A stretch of DNA of 64,000 bases from Marihabitans asiaticum (GTDB taxonomy: Bacteria; Actinomycetota; Actinomycetes; Actinomycetales; Dermatophilaceae): assembly GCF_007828725.1 (NCBI RefSeq), contig NZ_VIUW01000001.1, positions 682,001 through 746,000 on the forward strand, given 5' to 3'. Position 1 is the first letter of the stretch, and each line of letters begins with the position of its first letter. The notes under the pieces are model-generated. The model made no database searches, was not told the DNA's origin, and saw only the letters and a program-made list of their open reading frames with translations. The position numbers and the translations under genes were made by a program. Shown in pieces: positions 40,315 through 50,371 of the stretch.

Positions 40315-41186
40315 TGGCTGCTGACACCTCGACCATCGAGCACCACGGCGCGCCGGGCACCCGCAGCGCGGGCTGGGCCAAGGTGCTCCGGGTGGCACTG
40401 CTCGTGCTCTTCGCCGCGCTCGTCCTCATGCCGATGTACGTCCTCGTCGTCACCAGCCTGAAGTCGACGGTCACCCCGAGCGGGGCGTGGAGCCTGCCCA
40501 CCGACCTCTCCTTCGACGGGTGGGTCAGCGCCTTCGAGCGGCTGGCTCCGGCGCTGGTGCGCACCGTCGTCATGGCCGTGGTCTCCGCGGTCCTCGCGAC
40601 GATCCTCGGGGCGATGAACGGCTTCGTCTTCGCCCGCTGGCAGTTCCCCGGCGCGCAGACGGTCTTCACCCTCTTCCTCTTCGGCATGTTCATCCCGTAC
40701 CAGGCGGTGATGATCCCGCTGCAGTCGATGATGATCGACGTCCAGTCGGTCTTCCCGTGGTTCGAGGGGATCGTCGTGCTCATCGCGGTGCACACGATCT
40801 TCGGCATCCCGATCTGCACGCTGATCTTCCGCAACTACTACGCGACCGCCGTGCCGAAGGAGATCCTCGAGGCCGCGACGGTCGACGGCGCGGGGATGTG
40901 GCGGATCTTCCGCTCGGTCGTCATCCCCGTCTCGGCGCCGGCCGCGGTCGTCACCCTCATCTGGCAGTTCACCAGCGCGTGGAACGACTTCCTCTTCGCG
41001 CTCTTCCTCACCAACCGCAACAACGGCCCGGTGACCTACGCGCTCAACGAGCTCGCCGGCGGGCAGAACCCGGACTACGCCCAGATCATGGCGGGCGTGC
41101 TCATCGCCTCGCTGCCGACGCTGCTCGTCTACATCGTCCTGGGCAAGTACTTCATCGGCGGGCTGATGTCCGGCTCGGTCAAGTAA
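40314..41186 (+). CDS. carbohydrate ABC transporter permease (GtsC/MalG-type)
   Basis: This 290-residue six-helix permease is of the MalG type. It has a longer polar N-terminus, then VLLVLFAALVLMPMYVLVVTSLKS, the periplasmic proline region, FVFARWQFPGAQTVFTLFLFGMFIPYQAVMIPL, and the EAA loop EILEAATVDGAGMWRIFRSVVIPVSAPA. LNELAGGQNPDYAQIMAGVLIASLPTLLVYIVLGKYFIGGLMSGSVK at the end is typical of glucose-type systems. It is translationally coupled to the upstream permease. It ends 24 bases before the convergent menF, with one CGAAGGGG octamer in the gap. Confidence 0.9.
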   Translation: MAADTSTIEHHGAPGTRSAGWAKVLRVALLVLFAALVLMPMYVLVVTSLKSTVTPSGAWSLPTDLSFDGWVSAFERLAPALVRTVVMAVVSAVLATILGAMNGFVFARWQFPGAQTVFTLFLFGMFIPYQAVMIPLQSMMIDVQSVFPWFEGIVVLIAVHTIFGIPICTLIFRNYYATAVPKEILEAATVDGAGMWRIFRSVVIPVSAPAAVVTLIWQFTSAWNDFLFALFLTNRNNGPVTYALNELAGGQNPDYAQIMAGVLIASLPTLLVYIVLGKYFIGGLMSGSVK

Positions 41187-41210
41187 CCGCGACCGGCGAA
41201 GGGGGAGAGG

Positions 41211-42512
41211 TCAGCCGCGCGGGGAGAGAGCCTCACGCATGGGCAGGAACTTCGCGTCGGACTCGGCGACCTCGCTGGCGGTGTCCGAGCCGGCGACGAT
41301 GCCGCACCCGGCGTAGAGACGCAGCGACCGGGGCGAGGTGAAGACACCGCAGCGCAGCGCGATCCCCCACTCGCCGTCACCCCCGGCGTCCATCCACCCG
41401 ACCGGGCCGGCGTAGCGACCGCGGTCCATCTGCTCGAGCTCGGCGATGACCTCACCGGCGACCGCGGTGGGGGTGCCGCACACCGCGGCCGAGGGGTGCA
41501 GGGAGGCGGCGAGGGTGAGCGAGGTCGAGGTGTCGTCGACGACGCCGGCGACGTCGGTCGCGAGGTGCATCACGTTGTTCAGGTGGAGGACGAAGGGCGC
41601 CTCGGGCACGTTCATCGAGCTCGTGTGCTCGGCGAGGGCGTCGGCGACCGAGCGCACCGCGTACTCGTGCTCCTCGAGGTCCTTGCTGCTCCGGGCGAGC
41701 GAGCCGGCGAGGGCCAGGTCATGGCTGTCGTCGCCGGTGCGCCGGATCGTCCCGGCGAGCACCCGCGAGGTCACCAGCCCCCGCTCGAGCCGCACGAGCA
41801 TCTCCGGCGTGGCACCGACGATCCCCGCGACGGCGAAGACCCACGTCGTGTCGTAGTCCTCGGCGAGCCGGCGCAGGATCCACCGGGGGTCGATGTCGAC
41901 GTCGGAGTCGACGTCGAGGCTGCGCGCGAGGACCACCTTGTCGAGCTCGTCGTCGGCGATGCGGTGCAGCGCCTGGTCGACCGCCCCGGCCCACGACCCG
42001 GCGGAGAGCTCGCCGTCGCTGAACCGGACGGCCTGCGGGGCGGCCGGCTCCGGCTGCGGTCCGAGGCGCTCGTCGGTCCCCGATGCCGGGGGGTCGTCGG
42101 CGGCGGCGATGGTCGTCACCCAGGCGTGCCGGCCCCTCCGGCCGACGACGACCTCAGGCACGACGAGGCGCGACGGGATGTCGGAGTCCGCGGCGAACGC
42201 CATGGACCCGAAGCACACGAGGCCGCTGCCCGGCTGGTCCACCGCGTCCTCGACCTCGGCGGCGTCGGCGGTCTCGCGCCACCATCGCTCGGCCGCCTCG
42301 AAGCGGTCCTCGCCGCTGGTCTCGTAGGAGGCAGCGACTCCCCAGCCGATCACCCCTTCGCCCTTGCGGACCCAGGACAGCACCTCGTCGTGCGCGCTGA
42401 CCGGCAGCAGGGCCAGGAGGTCGCTCGCGTCGCTGAGCGGGATCGAGCGGCTTCGTGCGTGCAAGGGCACGGCCGCGTCCGCGTGCGAAGGGGTCGGGTC
42501 CAGGGTCGTCAT
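41211..42512 (-). CDS. menF: isochorismate synthase MenF
   Basis: This 433-residue enzyme converts chorismate to isochorismate, the entry to menaquinone synthesis. The chorismate-binding domain fills the C-terminal two thirds: [82 protein letters not shown] and the end [26 protein letters not shown] with [24 protein letters not shown] siderophore-type (DhbC/EntC) role is possible by sequence, but the neighbouring menG and menJ favour menaquinone. TAGGCT lies nine bases before the ATG, giving a very short or absent leader. Confidence 0.92.
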   Translation of the reverse strand: MTTLDPTPSHADAAVPLHARSRSIPLSDASDLLALLPVSAHDEVLSWVRKGEGVIGWGVAASYETSGEDRFEAAERWWRETADAAEVEDAVDQPGSGLVCFGSMAFAADSDIPSRLVVPEVVVGRRGRHAWVTTIAAADDPPASGTDERLGPQPEPAAPQAVRFSDGELSAGSWAGAVDQALHRIADDELDKVVLARSLDVDSDVDIDPRWILRRLAEDYDTTWVFAVAGIVGATPEMLVRLERGLVTSRVLAGTIRRTGDDSHDLALAGSLARSSKDLEEHEYAVRSVADALAEHTSSMNVPEAPFVLHLNNVMHLATDVAGVVDDTSTSLTLAASLHPSAAVCGTPTAVAGEVIAELEQMDRGRYAGPVGWMDAGGDGEWGIALRCGVFTSPRSLRLYAGCGIVAGSDTASEVAESDAKFLPMREALSPRG

Positions 42513-42565
42513 CGCCGGGCAAGCCTACGCCCGGGTACTCCCGCCGGCCCCCGGCCTCGCCCGGC

Positions 42566-42655
42566 ACACGAAACCCAGCTGGCTGGGTCTTGATGAGCCA
42601 GCTGGGTTTCGAGACCCAGCCAGTTCCACGAAACCCAGCCGGCTGGGTTTCGTGG
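42566..42655. repeat. palindromic repeat element, family A copy 2
   Basis: This has the same architecture as the element at 18777-18864. Palindromes AAACCCAGC-NN-GCTGGGT(C/T)T lie at 42571-42590 and 42631-42650, again 60 bases apart. Between them is a hairpin GCTGGGT/ACCCAGC (42601-42607 with 42614-42620). The first palindrome ends GGGTCTTG and the last GGGTTTCGTG in both copies; the middle differs. It lies between the divergent menF and menG genes. Confidence 0.85.
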
Positions 42656-42708
42656 AGCCGGGACTGGGGGCGAAGGGGGAGGGCGAAGGGGGTGGGAGGA
42701 TGTCGGCC

Positions 42709-43401
42709 ATGACCCGCGCCTCGCTCGAGAAGGACCCCCGTGACGTCGCCGCGATGTTCGACGATGTCGCTGCGCGCTACGACCTGACCAACGACGTGCT
42801 CTCCCTCGGGCAGGACCGGCTCTGGCGCAAGGCGGTGCTCGAGGCGGTCGGAGCCCGGACGGGGGAGCGGGTCCTCGACATCGCCGCCGGGACCGCGACC
42901 TCGAGCGAGCCCTTCGCCCAGGGCGGGGTCGACGTCGTGCCCGCCGACTTCTCCCTCGGCATGCTTCGCGAGGGCAAGCGCCGCAGCCCCCAGCTGGGCC
43001 TCACCGCCGCCGACGCCATGCGCCTGCCCTTCGCCGACGAGAGCTTCGATGCGGTGACGATGTCCTTCGGCCTGCGCAACGTCGCCGACCGGCACGTCGC
43101 GCTGGAGGAGTTCCGCCGGGTCACCCGGCCGGGCGGGCGGCTCGTCGTCTGCGAGTTCAGCGACCCGGTCGTCCCGGTGTTCCGCACGATCTACAAGCGC
43201 TACCTCATGGCGGCGCTCCCCGCGATCGCCCGCCGGATCAGCTCCAACCCGGAGTCCTATGTCTACCTCGCCGAGTCGATCCAGGCCTGGCCCGACCAGC
43301 GTCAGCTGGCGAGCGACCTCGTCGCGGCCGGCTGGGGCGAGGTGGAGTGGACCAACCTCAGCGGCGGGGTGGTGGCGCTGCACCGCGGCGTCGCTGCCTG
43401 A
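42709..43401 (+). CDS. menG: demethylmenaquinone methyltransferase MenG (UbiE)
   Basis: This 230-residue SAM methyltransferase carries out the ring methylation that yields menaquinone. The N-terminus [42 protein letters not shown] is specific for the family. Motif I is [16 protein letters not shown] (with ATSS where GT(G/S) often stands), motif II contains [25 protein letters not shown], and the post-motif region is [17 protein letters not shown]. The ATG at 42709 has GGGAGGA at correct spacing; the ATG at 42700 touches that site and is unlikely. Two CGAAGGGG octamers precede it. Confidence 0.95.
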   Translation: MTRASLEKDPRDVAAMFDDVAARYDLTNDVLSLGQDRLWRKAVLEAVGARTGERVLDIAAGTATSSEPFAQGGVDVVPADFSLGMLREGKRRSPQLGLTAADAMRLPFADESFDAVTMSFGLRNVADRHVALEEFRRVTRPGGRLVVCEFSDPVVPVFRTIYKRYLMAALPAIARRISSNPESYVYLAESIQAWPDQRQLASDLVAAGWGEVEWTNLSGGVVALHRGVAA

Positions 43402-43552
43402 TCCTCCCGTCGAGGCTGCTCGCTGCGCTCGTCCGCCGAAGGGGGCGTCGAGGGACCGCGTCGGGTTAGGCGATCCTCACTGATCCCACCGTCGCGGCAT
43501 GGGTAACCTGTCGTAGTTCGTGAATCCGTTCACAAGCACCCCAAGGACGAGC

Positions 43553-44884
43553 GTGACCCACCCCGCCACCGAGGCAGAGACCACCGGCGCGACCGCCGGC
43601 GAGGTCGTGCATGCCGATGTCGTGGTCGTCGGCGCCGGGCCGGGCGGCAGCGCCACCGCCGCGTGGCTCGCGCAGGCCGGCCGAGACGTCGTGCTGCTGG
43701 AGAAGTCCGCCTTCCCCCGCGACAAGATCTGCGGTGACGGGCTGACCCCGCGCGCGGTGCGCCAGCTGATGCACCTCGGCCTGCCGACCGACGAGACCGA
43801 CGGCTGGGCGCACAACCAGGGCCTGCGGATCATCGGCGGCGGCATGCGGCTGCAGCTCGACTGGCCCGACGTCGACTCCTTCCCCTCCTTCGGCATGGTC
43901 CGGGCCCGCGGCGACCTCGACGAGCGGCTGGCCCGGCACGCGCAGAGCTGCGGCGCGCGGCTGCTGGAGCGGCACAACGTCACCGAGCCGGTGCGCGACG
44001 AGACCGGCCGGGTCGTCGGCGTCGTCGCCAAGGTGATGAACGACCAGGGTCGGGCCACCGGCGAGCGGGTGACCTTCCGTGCCCCGGTCGTCGTCGCCTC
44101 CGACGGCGTCAGCTCGCGCCTCGCCGTGGCCATGGGCCGGGAGAAGCGCGAGGACCGCCCGATGGGCGTCGCGGTGCGTGCCTACTACGAGACCCCGCGG
44201 CATGACGACCCGTACATGGAGTCCCACCTCGAGCTGTGGACGAAGGGGGAGGACGGCCGCGACATCCTCATGCCGGGCTACGGCTGGCTCTTCGGCGTCG
44301 GCGACGGCCGGAGCAACATCGGCCTGGGCATCCTCAACACCTCCGACGCCTTCGGCAGGACCGACTACAAGGACGTCATGCGCCGCTGGGTGGCCTCGAT
44401 GCCCCAGGAGTGGGGGATCTCCGAGGCGACGATCACCGGGCCGATCAAGTCTGCGGCCCTGCCGATGGCCTTCAACCGTCAGCCGCTCTACGCCGACGGC
44501 CTGCTCCTCGTCGGCGACTCCGGCGGGATGGTCAACCCCTTCAACGGCGAGGGCATCGACTACGCCCTCGAGGCGGGCAACGTCGCCGCCGAGGTCATCG
44601 ACGAGGCCCTCCGGGCGTCGAGCCTCGCGGCCCGTGAGGCAGTGCTGCAGCGCTACGCCCTGCGGATGAAGCAGATGCACGGCGGCTACTTCCGGCTCGG
44701 CGCCGAGTTCGCCAAGCTCATCGGCAACCCCGACGTCATGCGCCTGGCCACGAAGTACGGCCTGCCCCGGACGACGCTCATGCGGTTCCTGCTCAAGCTC
44801 ATGGCCAACTTGCCGCAGGAGCGTGGCGGCGGGTTCGACGACCGGCTGATCAATGCCATGACTCGCCTGGCCCCGAGCGCATGA
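43553..44884 (+). CDS. menJ: geranylgeranyl-reductase-family FAD protein, probable menaquinone reductase MenJ
   Basis: This is a 443-residue flavoprotein. The dinucleotide-binding motif VVVVGAGPGGSATAAWLAQAGRDVVLLEK is followed by FPRDKICGDGLTPRAVRQL, the pattern of geranylgeranyl reductases, and by LLVGDSGGMVNPFNGEGIDYALEAG for FAD. In mycobacteria the neighbour of menG, Rv0561c (MenJ), saturates one isoprene unit of menaquinone; the shared context supports that role here. The start is GTG 43553 with AAGGA six bases upstream. GTG 43520 is possible but has no such site; a -10 TAACCT at 43504 would serve either. Confidence 0.88.
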   Translation: MTHPATEAETTGATAGEVVHADVVVVGAGPGGSATAAWLAQAGRDVVLLEKSAFPRDKICGDGLTPRAVRQLMHLGLPTDETDGWAHNQGLRIIGGGMRLQLDWPDVDSFPSFGMVRARGDLDERLARHAQSCGARLLERHNVTEPVRDETGRVVGVVAKVMNDQGRATGERVTFRAPVVVASDGVSSRLAVAMGREKREDRPMGVAVRAYYETPRHDDPYMESHLELWTKGEDGRDILMPGYGWLFGVGDGRSNIGLGILNTSDAFGRTDYKDVMRRWVASMPQEWGISEATITGPIKSAALPMAFNRQPLYADGLLLVGDSGGMVNPFNGEGIDYALEAGNVAAEVIDEALRASSLAAREAVLQRYALRMKQMHGGYFRLGAEFAKLIGNPDVMRLATKYGLPRTTLMRFLLKLMANLPQERGGGFDDRLINAMTRLAPSA

Positions 44885-44900
44885 TCTCGGGCATGGCACC

Positions 44901-44921
44901 TAGGATTGATGACGTGCGTCA
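44901..44921 (+). promoter_or_regulatory. promoter of the nuo operon with overlapping palindrome
   Basis: TAGGAT (44901-44906) is a likely -10 box with a start near 44913. The palindrome TGACG-TG-CGTCA (44910-44921) covers that start and may be an operator. nuoA begins 37 bases downstream with its own Shine-Dalgarno. Confidence 0.55.
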
Positions 44922-44957
44922 CAGCACGACGCGAACGGAAAGTGAGGTCAGCGCGCG

Positions 44958-45320
44958 ATGAACCCGTACATCCCGCTCGGCATCCTCCTGGCCCTCGGCT
45001 TCGGCTTCGCCCTGCTGTCGGTCGGTACCAGCCTCGTCGTCGGCCCGGCGCGTGCCAACGTCGCCAAGGCCCAGGCCTACGAGTGCGGCATCCAGCCCAC
45101 CCCCCAGGCGCCCGAGGGCGGGCGCTTCCCCGTGAAGTACTACCTCACGGCCATGCTCTTCGTGATCTTCGACATCGAGGCGCTCTTCCTCTACCCCTTC
45201 GCCGTCGCCTTCGACCAACTCGGCCTCTTCACCCTGATGGCCGTCGTCCTCTTCCTCCTCAACTCGTTCTTCGTCGCGGACGCCTACGTGTGGCGCCGGG
45301 GCGGCTTCGAGTGGGACTGA
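44958..45320 (+). CDS. nuoA: NADH-quinone oxidoreductase subunit A
   Basis: This 120-residue membrane subunit of complex I has three helices. The long loop after helix 1 contains [34 protein letters not shown], with the conserved Cys and the acidic residues near the quinone site. It is the first gene of a complete 14-gene operon. GTGAGG lies upstream of the ATG. nuoB follows after 22 bases. Confidence 0.96.
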   Translation: MNPYIPLGILLALGFGFALLSVGTSLVVGPARANVAKAQAYECGIQPTPQAPEGGRFPVKYYLTAMLFVIFDIEALFLYPFAVAFDQLGLFTLMAVVLFLLNSFFVADAYVWRRGGFEWD

Positions 45321-45342
45321 TCAGCACCAGGAGAAAAGTCAC

Positions 45343-45930
45343 ATGGGACTCGAGGAGAAGCTGCCCGCAGGCATCGCGCTGACGACGCTGGAGAATGTCG
45401 TCGGCTACATGCGCAAGGCCTCCATCTGGCCGGCGACCTTCGGACTGGCCTGCTGCGCCATCGAGATGATGGCGGTCGGCACGCCGTACTACGACCTCGC
45501 CCGCTTCGGCATGGAGCGCTTCGCGGCGACCCCGCGCCAGGCCGACCTGATGATCGTCGCCGGACGCGTCAGCCAGAAGATGGCGCCGGTCGTGCGGCAG
45601 GTCTACGACCAGATGGCCAACCCCAAGTGGGTCATCTCGATGGGTGTGTGCGCCAGCTCGGGCGGGATGTTCAACAACTACGCCATCGTCCAGGGCGTCG
45701 ACCACATCATCCCCGTCGACATCTACCTGCCGGGCTGCCCGCCGCGCCCCGAGATGCTGCTCAACGCGATCATCGAGCTGCACGAGCAGATCCAGTCCAG
45801 CAAGCTCGGGGTCAACCGCGAGGCCGCCGCACGCGCCGCCGAGCAGGCCGCGCTGCGGGCGACGCCCACCGAGCAGATGGCGCCCACCCACGACCACGAG
45901 TCCCTCGTCGGAAGGAACCTCCTGGCATGA
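45343..45930 (+). CDS. nuoB: NADH-quinone oxidoreductase subunit B
   Basis: This 195-residue subunit carries the terminal 4Fe-4S cluster N2, which reduces quinone. The ligands appear as [11 protein letters not shown] (paired cysteines), GVCASSGG and LPGCPPRPE. The C-terminal ~35 residues are an Ala/Glu-rich extension. Its stop overlaps the nuoC ATG (ATGA). Confidence 0.97.
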   Translation: MGLEEKLPAGIALTTLENVVGYMRKASIWPATFGLACCAIEMMAVGTPYYDLARFGMERFAATPRQADLMIVAGRVSQKMAPVVRQVYDQMANPKWVISMGVCASSGGMFNNYAIVQGVDHIIPVDIYLPGCPPRPEMLLNAIIELHEQIQSSKLGVNREAAARAAEQAALRATPTEQMAPTHDHESLVGRNLLA

Positions 45931-46784
45931 GTGAGGAGAAGAAGGACCGGCCGACCGCCGAGGTCGCCAAGGCCGACGAGCAGGGCGTCCACCGGGTCGG
46001 TGAGGGCCTGGGCGGCACCGCGAACAAGGGCTTCCCCTCGACCGAGAGCCTCACCGGGACCAACCGCCCGGTCGAGTACACCAACACCCGCCCGCAGGCG
46101 CCGGAGGGCGAGAGCACCTCGGTCCCCGAGGGGCACGAGCCGGTCGTCGTCGGCGAGCGGCGTGGCATGTTCGGCGCGAGCAGCGGCGCCGACACCTCCG
46201 GCTACGGCGGGCTGCGCAGCCCGATCCTCTTCCCCGGCGCCTCCCAGCGGCCGTACGGCGGCTACTTCGACGCCGTCGTCGACGCCCTCGAGGAGACCAC
46301 CGGCGCGGGGACGCTCCGGACCGTCGTCGTCGACCGCGGCGAGCTCACCCTGCACGTCGCCCCCGAGCACCTGCTGACCGTCATGCAGGCCCTGCGCGAC
46401 GAGCCGGCGCTGCGCTTCGAGATGTGCATGTCGGTCTCCGGGGTGCACTACCCCGACCTGGAGGGCTCCGAGCTGCACGCCGTCTTCCAGCTGCTCTCGA
46501 TCACCCACCACGGCCGGCGCGTCCGGGTCGAGTGCGGGGTCCCGGACGAGCACCCGCACATGCCCAGCGTCGTCGGGATCTACCCGGCCGCCGACTGGCA
46601 CGAGCGGGAGACCTGGGACATGTTCGGGATCGTCTTCGACGGGCACCCGGCCCTGACCCGGATCCTCATGCCGGACGACTGGCCCGGCCACCCCCAGCGC
46701 AAGGACTACCCGCTCGGCGGTGTCCCCGTCGAGTACAAGGGCGGCACCATCCCGCCGCCCGACCAGCGGAGGTCGTACACCTGA
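45927..46784 (+). CDS. nuoC: NADH-quinone oxidoreductase subunit C
   Basis: This is a 285-residue hydrophilic subunit. The first ~95 residues are a polar, probably disordered extension, common in actinobacterial NuoC. The core follows ([27 protein letters not shown]) with the 30-kDa signature [40 protein letters not shown]. It packs against NuoD. It overlaps nuoB by four bases and nuoD by one. Confidence 0.95.
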   Translation: MSEEKKDRPTAEVAKADEQGVHRVGEGLGGTANKGFPSTESLTGTNRPVEYTNTRPQAPEGESTSVPEGHEPVVVGERRGMFGASSGADTSGYGGLRSPILFPGASQRPYGGYFDAVVDALEETTGAGTLRTVVVDRGELTLHVAPEHLLTVMQALRDEPALRFEMCMSVSGVHYPDLEGSELHAVFQLLSITHHGRRVRVECGVPDEHPHMPSVVGIYPAADWHERETWDMFGIVFDGHPALTRILMPDDWPGHPQRKDYPLGGVPVEYKGGTIPPPDQRRSYT

Positions 46785-48127
46785 TGTCCACGTCCACGAG
46801 CTTCTCTGCCACCCCCCCGATGGACGAGGCCGCCGAGGGCCACGTCATCGACGTCTCCGGCGGCGACTGGGACGAGCAGATCGGCGACCTCGGGATGCAC
46901 CCCGAGGAGCGGATCGTCGTCAACATGGGTCCGCAGCACCCGTCCACGCACGGCGTGCTCCGCCTCATCCTCGAGCTCGACGGCGAGACCGTCACCGAGA
47001 CCCGCGCGGGCATCGGCTACCTGCACACGGGCATCGAGAAGAACATGGAGTTCCGCACCTGGACCCAGGGCGTGACCTTCTGCACCCGGATGGACTACCT
47101 CACGCCGATGTTCCAGGAGGCGGCGTACTGCCTCTCCGTGGAGCGCCTGCTCGGCATCGAGGACGAGATCCCCGAGCGGGCCAACGCGATCCGCGTGCTC
47201 ATGATGGAGCTGACCCGCGTCTCCTCCCACCTCATCTGCCTCGGCACCGGCGGCATGGAGCTCGGCGCGACGACGGTCATGACGATCGGCTTCCGCGAGC
47301 GCGAGCGGCTGCTCTCGATCATCGAGAACATCACCGGCCTGCGGATGAACAACGCCTACATCCGCCCCGGCGGCGTCGCGCAGGACCTCTCGAGCAACTC
47401 GATCGAGATGATCCGCGAGTACGTGCCCGTCGTGCGCAAGGGCATCGGTGAGCTCGAGCAGCTCCTCCTGGAGAACCCCATCCTCAAGGGCCGCCTGAAG
47501 AACGTCGGCTACCTCTCGCTCACCGGGTGCACCGCGCTCGGCATCACCGGGCCGATCCTGCGCTCGACCGGCCTGCCGCACGACCTGCGCAAGCTCGCCC
47601 CCTACTGCGGCTACGAGAAGTACGACTTCGAGGTCGTCACCCGCACCGGCGCGGACGCCTACGACCGCCTGGCGATCCGGCTCGAGGAGATGCGCGAGAG
47701 CCTGAAGATCATCGAGCAGGTGACCGACGAGCTCGAGGCCAACCCCGGCCCGGTCATGGTCGCCGACAAGAAGATCGCCTGGCCGGCCCAGCTGGCCCTC
47801 GGCGGTGACGGCCTCGGCAACAGCCTCGAGCACATCCGCAACATCATGGGCACCTCGATGGAGGCGCTGATCCACCACTTCAAGATCGTCACCGAGGGCT
47901 TCCGGGTGCCGCCCGGCCAGGCCTATGTGGCGGTCGAGTCCCCGAAGGGGGAGCTGGGGTGCCACACGGTGAGCGAAGGGGGGACCCGGCCTTACCGGGC
48001 CCACTTCCGTGACCCGAGCTTCAACAACCTGCAGGCCGCATCGGCGATGTGCGAGGGCGGCAACCTCGCCGACGTCGTCGTCGCGGTCGCGAGTATCGAC
48101 CCCGTGATGGGAGGCGTCGACCGATGA
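46784..48127 (+). CDS. nuoD: NADH-quinone oxidoreductase subunit D
   Basis: This 447-residue 49-kDa-type subunit lines the quinone cavity. [22 protein letters not shown], with the quinone-site His, is followed by [28 protein letters not shown] and the end [31 protein letters not shown] with a late DPVMGGVDR. Within that conserved end the lysine-glycine and glutamate-glycine pairs are written with GGG codons, so that two CGAAGGGG octamers arise (47943 and 47974 regions) without changing the protein. Confidence 0.97.
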   Translation: MSTSTSFSATPPMDEAAEGHVIDVSGGDWDEQIGDLGMHPEERIVVNMGPQHPSTHGVLRLILELDGETVTETRAGIGYLHTGIEKNMEFRTWTQGVTFCTRMDYLTPMFQEAAYCLSVERLLGIEDEIPERANAIRVLMMELTRVSSHLICLGTGGMELGATTVMTIGFRERERLLSIIENITGLRMNNAYIRPGGVAQDLSSNSIEMIREYVPVVRKGIGELEQLLLENPILKGRLKNVGYLSLTGCTALGITGPILRSTGLPHDLRKLAPYCGYEKYDFEVVTRTGADAYDRLAIRLEEMRESLKIIEQVTDELEANPGPVMVADKKIAWPAQLALGGDGLGNSLEHIRNIMGTSMEALIHHFKIVTEGFRVPPGQAYVAVESPKGELGCHTVSEGGTRPYRAHFRDPSFNNLQAASAMCEGGNLADVVVAVASIDPVMGGVDR

Positions 48128-49047
48128 GTGGTGGCTTCGGAGAGGTGACCGTCTCGGGTCACCTGCACGTCAGCAGCGAGAGCAAGGAGCCCTACGACGA
48201 CGAGGTCCTCGAGACCCTGTCGGCGGAGGCCGAGCAGGTCATCGCCCGGTACCCGCAGAAGCGCTCGGCGCTGCTGCCGCTGCTGCACCTCGTGCAGTCC
48301 GTGGACGGGTACGTCACCGGCCGCGGCATCGAGTTCTGCGCCGGCGTGCTCGACCTCACCACCGCGGAGGTCTCCGGCGTCGCGACCTTCTACACCCAGT
48401 ACAAGCGCCACCCCAACGGCGAGTACACGGTCGGGGTCTGCACCAACACCCTCTGCGCGATCATGGGCGGTGACCAGATCTTCGACACCGTCTCCGAGCA
48501 CCTCGGCATCGGCCACGACGAGACGACCGAGGACGGGATGATCACCCTCGAGCGGGTCGAGTGCAACGCCGCGTGCGACTACGCCCCGGTCGTCATGGCC
48601 AACTGGGAGTTCTTCGACCACCAGACGCCCGAGTCCACCACCGCGCTCGTCGACGACCTGCGGGCCGGCAAGGAGGTCACCCCCTCCCGGGGCCCCTCGC
48701 GGGTGTGCTCCTTCAAGCAGGTCTCGCGGGTGCTCGCCGGGTTCTCCGACGGCCTCGCCGACGAGGGACCCGGTGCGGGTGCGGCCTCGCTGCGCGGGGT
48801 CGAGGTGGCCAAGCGCGAAGGGTGGCAGGCTCCCCCTTCGCACTCCGGCTCCCAGGCCACCGAGGAGGAGCCCTCCGCGGCCGGTGCCTCCGTGTCCGGC
48901 CAGGCAGCCGGCCGGCACGACTCGGTCAACGCCCCGACCAACGAGCCGGACGAGACGCCGACCGGCGAGGACGCGCAGGCGGCCGAGGCGACCAAGCTCG
49001 CCGACGACGACAACAAGGACGAGAACACCCCGGGAGAGGGTGAGTGA
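48124..49047 (+). CDS. nuoE: NADH-quinone oxidoreductase subunit E
   Basis: This is a 307-residue protein. The thioredoxin-like core holds the 2Fe-2S cluster N1a with ligands in [14 protein letters not shown] (C-x4-C) and [11 protein letters not shown] (C-x3-C). After about residue 190 there is a ~115-residue acidic, Ala/Ser/Glu-rich tail not found in proteobacterial NuoE and probably disordered. It overlaps nuoD by four bases. Confidence 0.95.
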   Translation: MSGGFGEVTVSGHLHVSSESKEPYDDEVLETLSAEAEQVIARYPQKRSALLPLLHLVQSVDGYVTGRGIEFCAGVLDLTTAEVSGVATFYTQYKRHPNGEYTVGVCTNTLCAIMGGDQIFDTVSEHLGIGHDETTEDGMITLERVECNAACDYAPVVMANWEFFDHQTPESTTALVDDLRAGKEVTPSRGPSRVCSFKQVSRVLAGFSDGLADEGPGAGAASLRGVEVAKREGWQAPPSHSGSQATEEEPSAAGASVSGQAAGRHDSVNAPTNEPDETPTGEDAQAAEATKLADDDNKDENTPGEGE

Positions 49048-49048
49048 C

Positions 49049-50371
49049 ATGGCCACCCAGCTGACACCGATCCTCACGAAGTTCTGGGACCACCCCCAGT
49101 CCTGGACGCTGGCGACCTACGAGGACAACGAGGGCTACCAGGCGCTGAAGCAGGCGCTGACGATGGAGCCCGCCGACCTCGTGCAGATGGCCAAGGACTC
49201 AGGCCTGCGCGGCCGCGGTGGGGCTGGCTTCCCCACCGGCATGAAGTGGGGCTTCCTGCCCCCCGACGACGGCGGGCCGCGCTACCTCGTGGTCAACGCC
49301 GACGAGTCCGAGCCGGGCACGTGCAAGGACATCCCGCTGATGATGGCCGCCCCGCACTTCCTCATCGAAGGGGTGGCGATCACCTCCTTCGCGATCGGGT
49401 GCAACCACGCCTTCATCTACGTCCGGGGTGAGGTCGTGCACGTCTACCGCCGGCTGCTGCGGGCGGTGGAGGAGGCCTACGCGGCCGGCTACCTCGGCAA
49501 GGACATCCAGGGCACCGGCTACGACCTCGACGTCACCGTGCACGCCGGCGCCGGGGCCTACATCTGCGGCGAGGAGACGGCGCTGCTGGACTCCCTCGAG
49601 GGCCGCCGCGGCCAGCCTCGGCTCAAGCCCCCCTTCCCGGCCGTCGCCGGGCTCTACGCGCGGCCGACCGTCGTCAACAACGTCGAGTCGATCGCCTCGA
49701 TCCCGCCGATCCTGCTGCACGGCTCGGACTGGTTCGCCGACATGGGCACCGAGAAGTCGCAGGGCTTCGGCATCTTCAGCCTCTCCGGTCACGTGAAGTA
49801 CCCGGGCCAGTACGAGGCACCGCTGGGCATCACCCTGCGCGAGCTGATCGACATGGCCGGCGGTATGCGCGACCCGAGCAAGAAGCTGAAGTTCTGGACC
49901 CCGGGCGGGTCCTCCACCCCGATCTTCACCGACCGTCACCTCGACGTCCCGCTCGACTTCGAGTCCGTGGCCGCCGAGGGCTCGATGCTCGGCACGCGCG
50001 CGCTGCAGATCTTCGACGAGACGGTCTCGGTGGTCCGCGCGGTCTCGCGGTGGATCGACTTCTACAAGCACGAGTCCTGCGGCAAGTGCACCCCGTGCCG
50101 CGAGGGCACGTGGTGGCTGGCCCAGGTGCTCGAGCGGCTCGAGCACGGCAAGGGCACGCCGGAGGACATCGACAAGCTCGTCGACATCTGCGACAACATC
50201 CTCGGCCGCAGCTTCTGCGCCCTCGGTGACGGCGCGACGAGCCCGGTGACCTCGGCGGTGAAGTACTTCCGGGAGGAGTTCGAGGTCGGGTGCCACACCC
50301 CGTGGTGGGAGGCCTTCCCGCCGGAGGCCTCGACCCTCTTCAACCAGCGATCCGTGAAGGTGAACGCATGA
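49049..50371 (+). CDS. nuoF: NADH-quinone oxidoreductase subunit F
   Basis: This 440-residue subunit binds NADH, FMN and the 4Fe-4S cluster N3. [17 protein letters not shown] is the NADH/FMN glycine-rich motif, [14 protein letters not shown] completes the FMN site, [19 protein letters not shown] follows, and [13 protein letters not shown] with a later FCALGDGA supplies the cluster cysteines. The ATG at 49049 begins two bases after the nuoE stop; the in-frame GTG nine bases upstream is less likely. Confidence 0.97.
   Translation: MATQLTPILTKFWDHPQSWTLATYEDNEGYQALKQALTMEPADLVQMAKDSGLRGRGGAGFPTGMKWGFLPPDDGGPRYLVVNADESEPGTCKDIPLMMAAPHFLIEGVAITSFAIGCNHAFIYVRGEVVHVYRRLLRAVEEAYAAGYLGKDIQGTGYDLDVTVHAGAGAYICGEETALLDSLEGRRGQPRLKPPFPAVAGLYARPTVVNNVESIASIPPILLHGSDWFADMGTEKSQGFGIFSLSGHVKYPGQYEAPLGITLRELIDMAGGMRDPSKKLKFWTPGGSSTPIFTDRHLDVPLDFESVAAEGSMLGTRALQIFDETVSVVRAVSRWIDFYKHESCGKCTPCREGTWWLAQVLERLEHGKGTPEDIDKLVDICDNILGRSFCALGDGATSPVTSAVKYFREEFEVGCHTPWWEAFPPEASTLFNQRSVKVNA

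Noticed and set aside
43460-43500. TTAGG-like sequence before menJ resembling a DtxR/IdeR iron box
   Set aside because: Only the first half-site is close to the consensus; the symmetry is poor.
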